Part shown: positions 34,106 through 34,246 of the stretch, one piece after another | Position numbering within the stretch: position 1 is the stretch's first letter | Layout: each line of letters starts with the position of its first letter | From: Cyanobacteria bacterium SBLK | Lineage (GTDB): Bacteria > Cyanobacteriota > Cyanobacteriia > Cyanobacteriales > Spirulinaceae | Assembly: GCA_017746715.1 (NCBI GenBank) | Contig: JAGHZQ010000018.1 | Span: 1-34,246 of the forward strand | Direction: 5' to 3' | Length of the DNA: 34,246 nucleotides | The notes under the pieces: generated by a model | Told to the model about the DNA's origin: nothing | What the model saw: the letters and a program-made list of their open reading frames with translations, nothing else | Databases searched by the model: none | Made by a program: the position numbers and the translations under genes

Positions 34106-34246
34106 CAGGGTAAGAGCATCTAAATCACGCTTGACAAAAGGATTTGAGAATGGTGGTCATATAATCATTATTCATAGCAGCCCGTTTTTGCTTTTGTCGC
34201 AAACTGCGTTTGAGAGTAGTTTCCTGACGCAAAGCATTGAGAGCCA
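34106..34246 (-). mobile_element. 3' end of an ISAs1-like insertion sequence (continues beyond window)
   Basis: CAGGGTAAGAGCATC at 34106 onward resembles the CAGGG termini of ISAs1-family elements and would be the IS end, with the transposase gene immediately inside. The other end and any target duplication lie outside the window. Boundary is inferred. Confidence 0.5.
34125..34246 (-). CDS. ISAs1-like transposase, C-terminal fragment (5' end beyond window)
   Basis: The minus strand reads in frame from the right edge to TGA at 34127-34125, giving 40 codons: ALNALRQETTLKRSLRQ, then KQKRAAMNNDYMTTIL and SFCQA. This pattern resembles the extreme C-terminus of H-rpt/ISAs1-type transposases (RKAAMDRDYL-like). 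The frame is clean, so this element could be intact outside the window. Confidence 0.65.
   Translation of the reverse strand, partial: ALNALRQETTLKRSLRQKQKRAAMNNDYMTTILKSFCQA

Overview
The window is cyanobacterial chromosome. The octamer GCGATCGC (HIP1) recurs throughout coding and spacer DNA, heptanucleotide tandem repeats of the cyanobacterial STRR type occur in several places, and several genes belong to families found mainly in cyanobacteria (Ycf51/DUF2518, DUF1816, cyanoexosortase B with its associated protein). The repeats and the large surface proteins suggest a filamentous or mat-forming species, but I cannot name a genus. I see no rRNA, tRNA or CRISPR array.

Layout. 1-4557 (-) is a very large PA14-repeat surface protein that runs off the left edge; the spacer behind it holds a decayed MITE-like element. 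5182-7087 is a divergent partner-switch pair: a receiver-PP2C phosphatase and an RsbW-like anti-sigma kinase. 7139-8176 (-) is a His-rich YHYH protein. 8359-18227 is a cell-surface region: a PEP-CTERM protein, a two-partner-secretion exoprotein ending in a CHAT peptidase domain, a membrane CHAT-TPR protein overlapped by a small secreted-protein gene, then cyanoexosortase B, its partner protein and a polysaccharide-export (Wza-like) protein in an apparent operon. 18261-20894 holds a small Cys-rich protein, a decayed copy of an NTF2-like gene, an LVIVD beta-propeller protein and the intact NTF2-like gene.

20991-24657 (+) is uvrC (bracketed by heptamer repeats that supply its start and stop codons), ycf51 and a glycerol-dehydrogenase-like gene. 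24959-26362 (-) holds two unrecognised conserved-looking genes. 26619-26924 holds two related, tandem, terminator-ended sequences on the + strand that look like small RNA genes; I consider this the best candidate for something undescribed. 26923-29423 (-) is a small protein, RNase HI and a receiver-histidine kinase. 29718-30938 (+) is ispG. 31031-32727 (-) holds a hypothetical gene, a DUF1816 gene and a TauE/SafE transporter. The right end is decayed: a truncated AAA-type ATPase abuts an out-of-frame TPR gene remnant carrying a nonsense codon, followed by the 3' end of an ISAs1-like transposase.

How it fits together. The best-supported functional unit is surface biogenesis: cyanoexosortase B anchors or processes PEP-CTERM proteins such as the one at 8359-8991, in step with exopolysaccharide export (17010-18227). 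The PEP-CTERM gene is divergent from, and shares a 159-bp promoter region with, the secreted CHAT exoprotein, which is followed by a second, inner-membrane CHAT protein. A joint surface-protein processing role for these is inference. All database-level family calls were made by eye from motifs.
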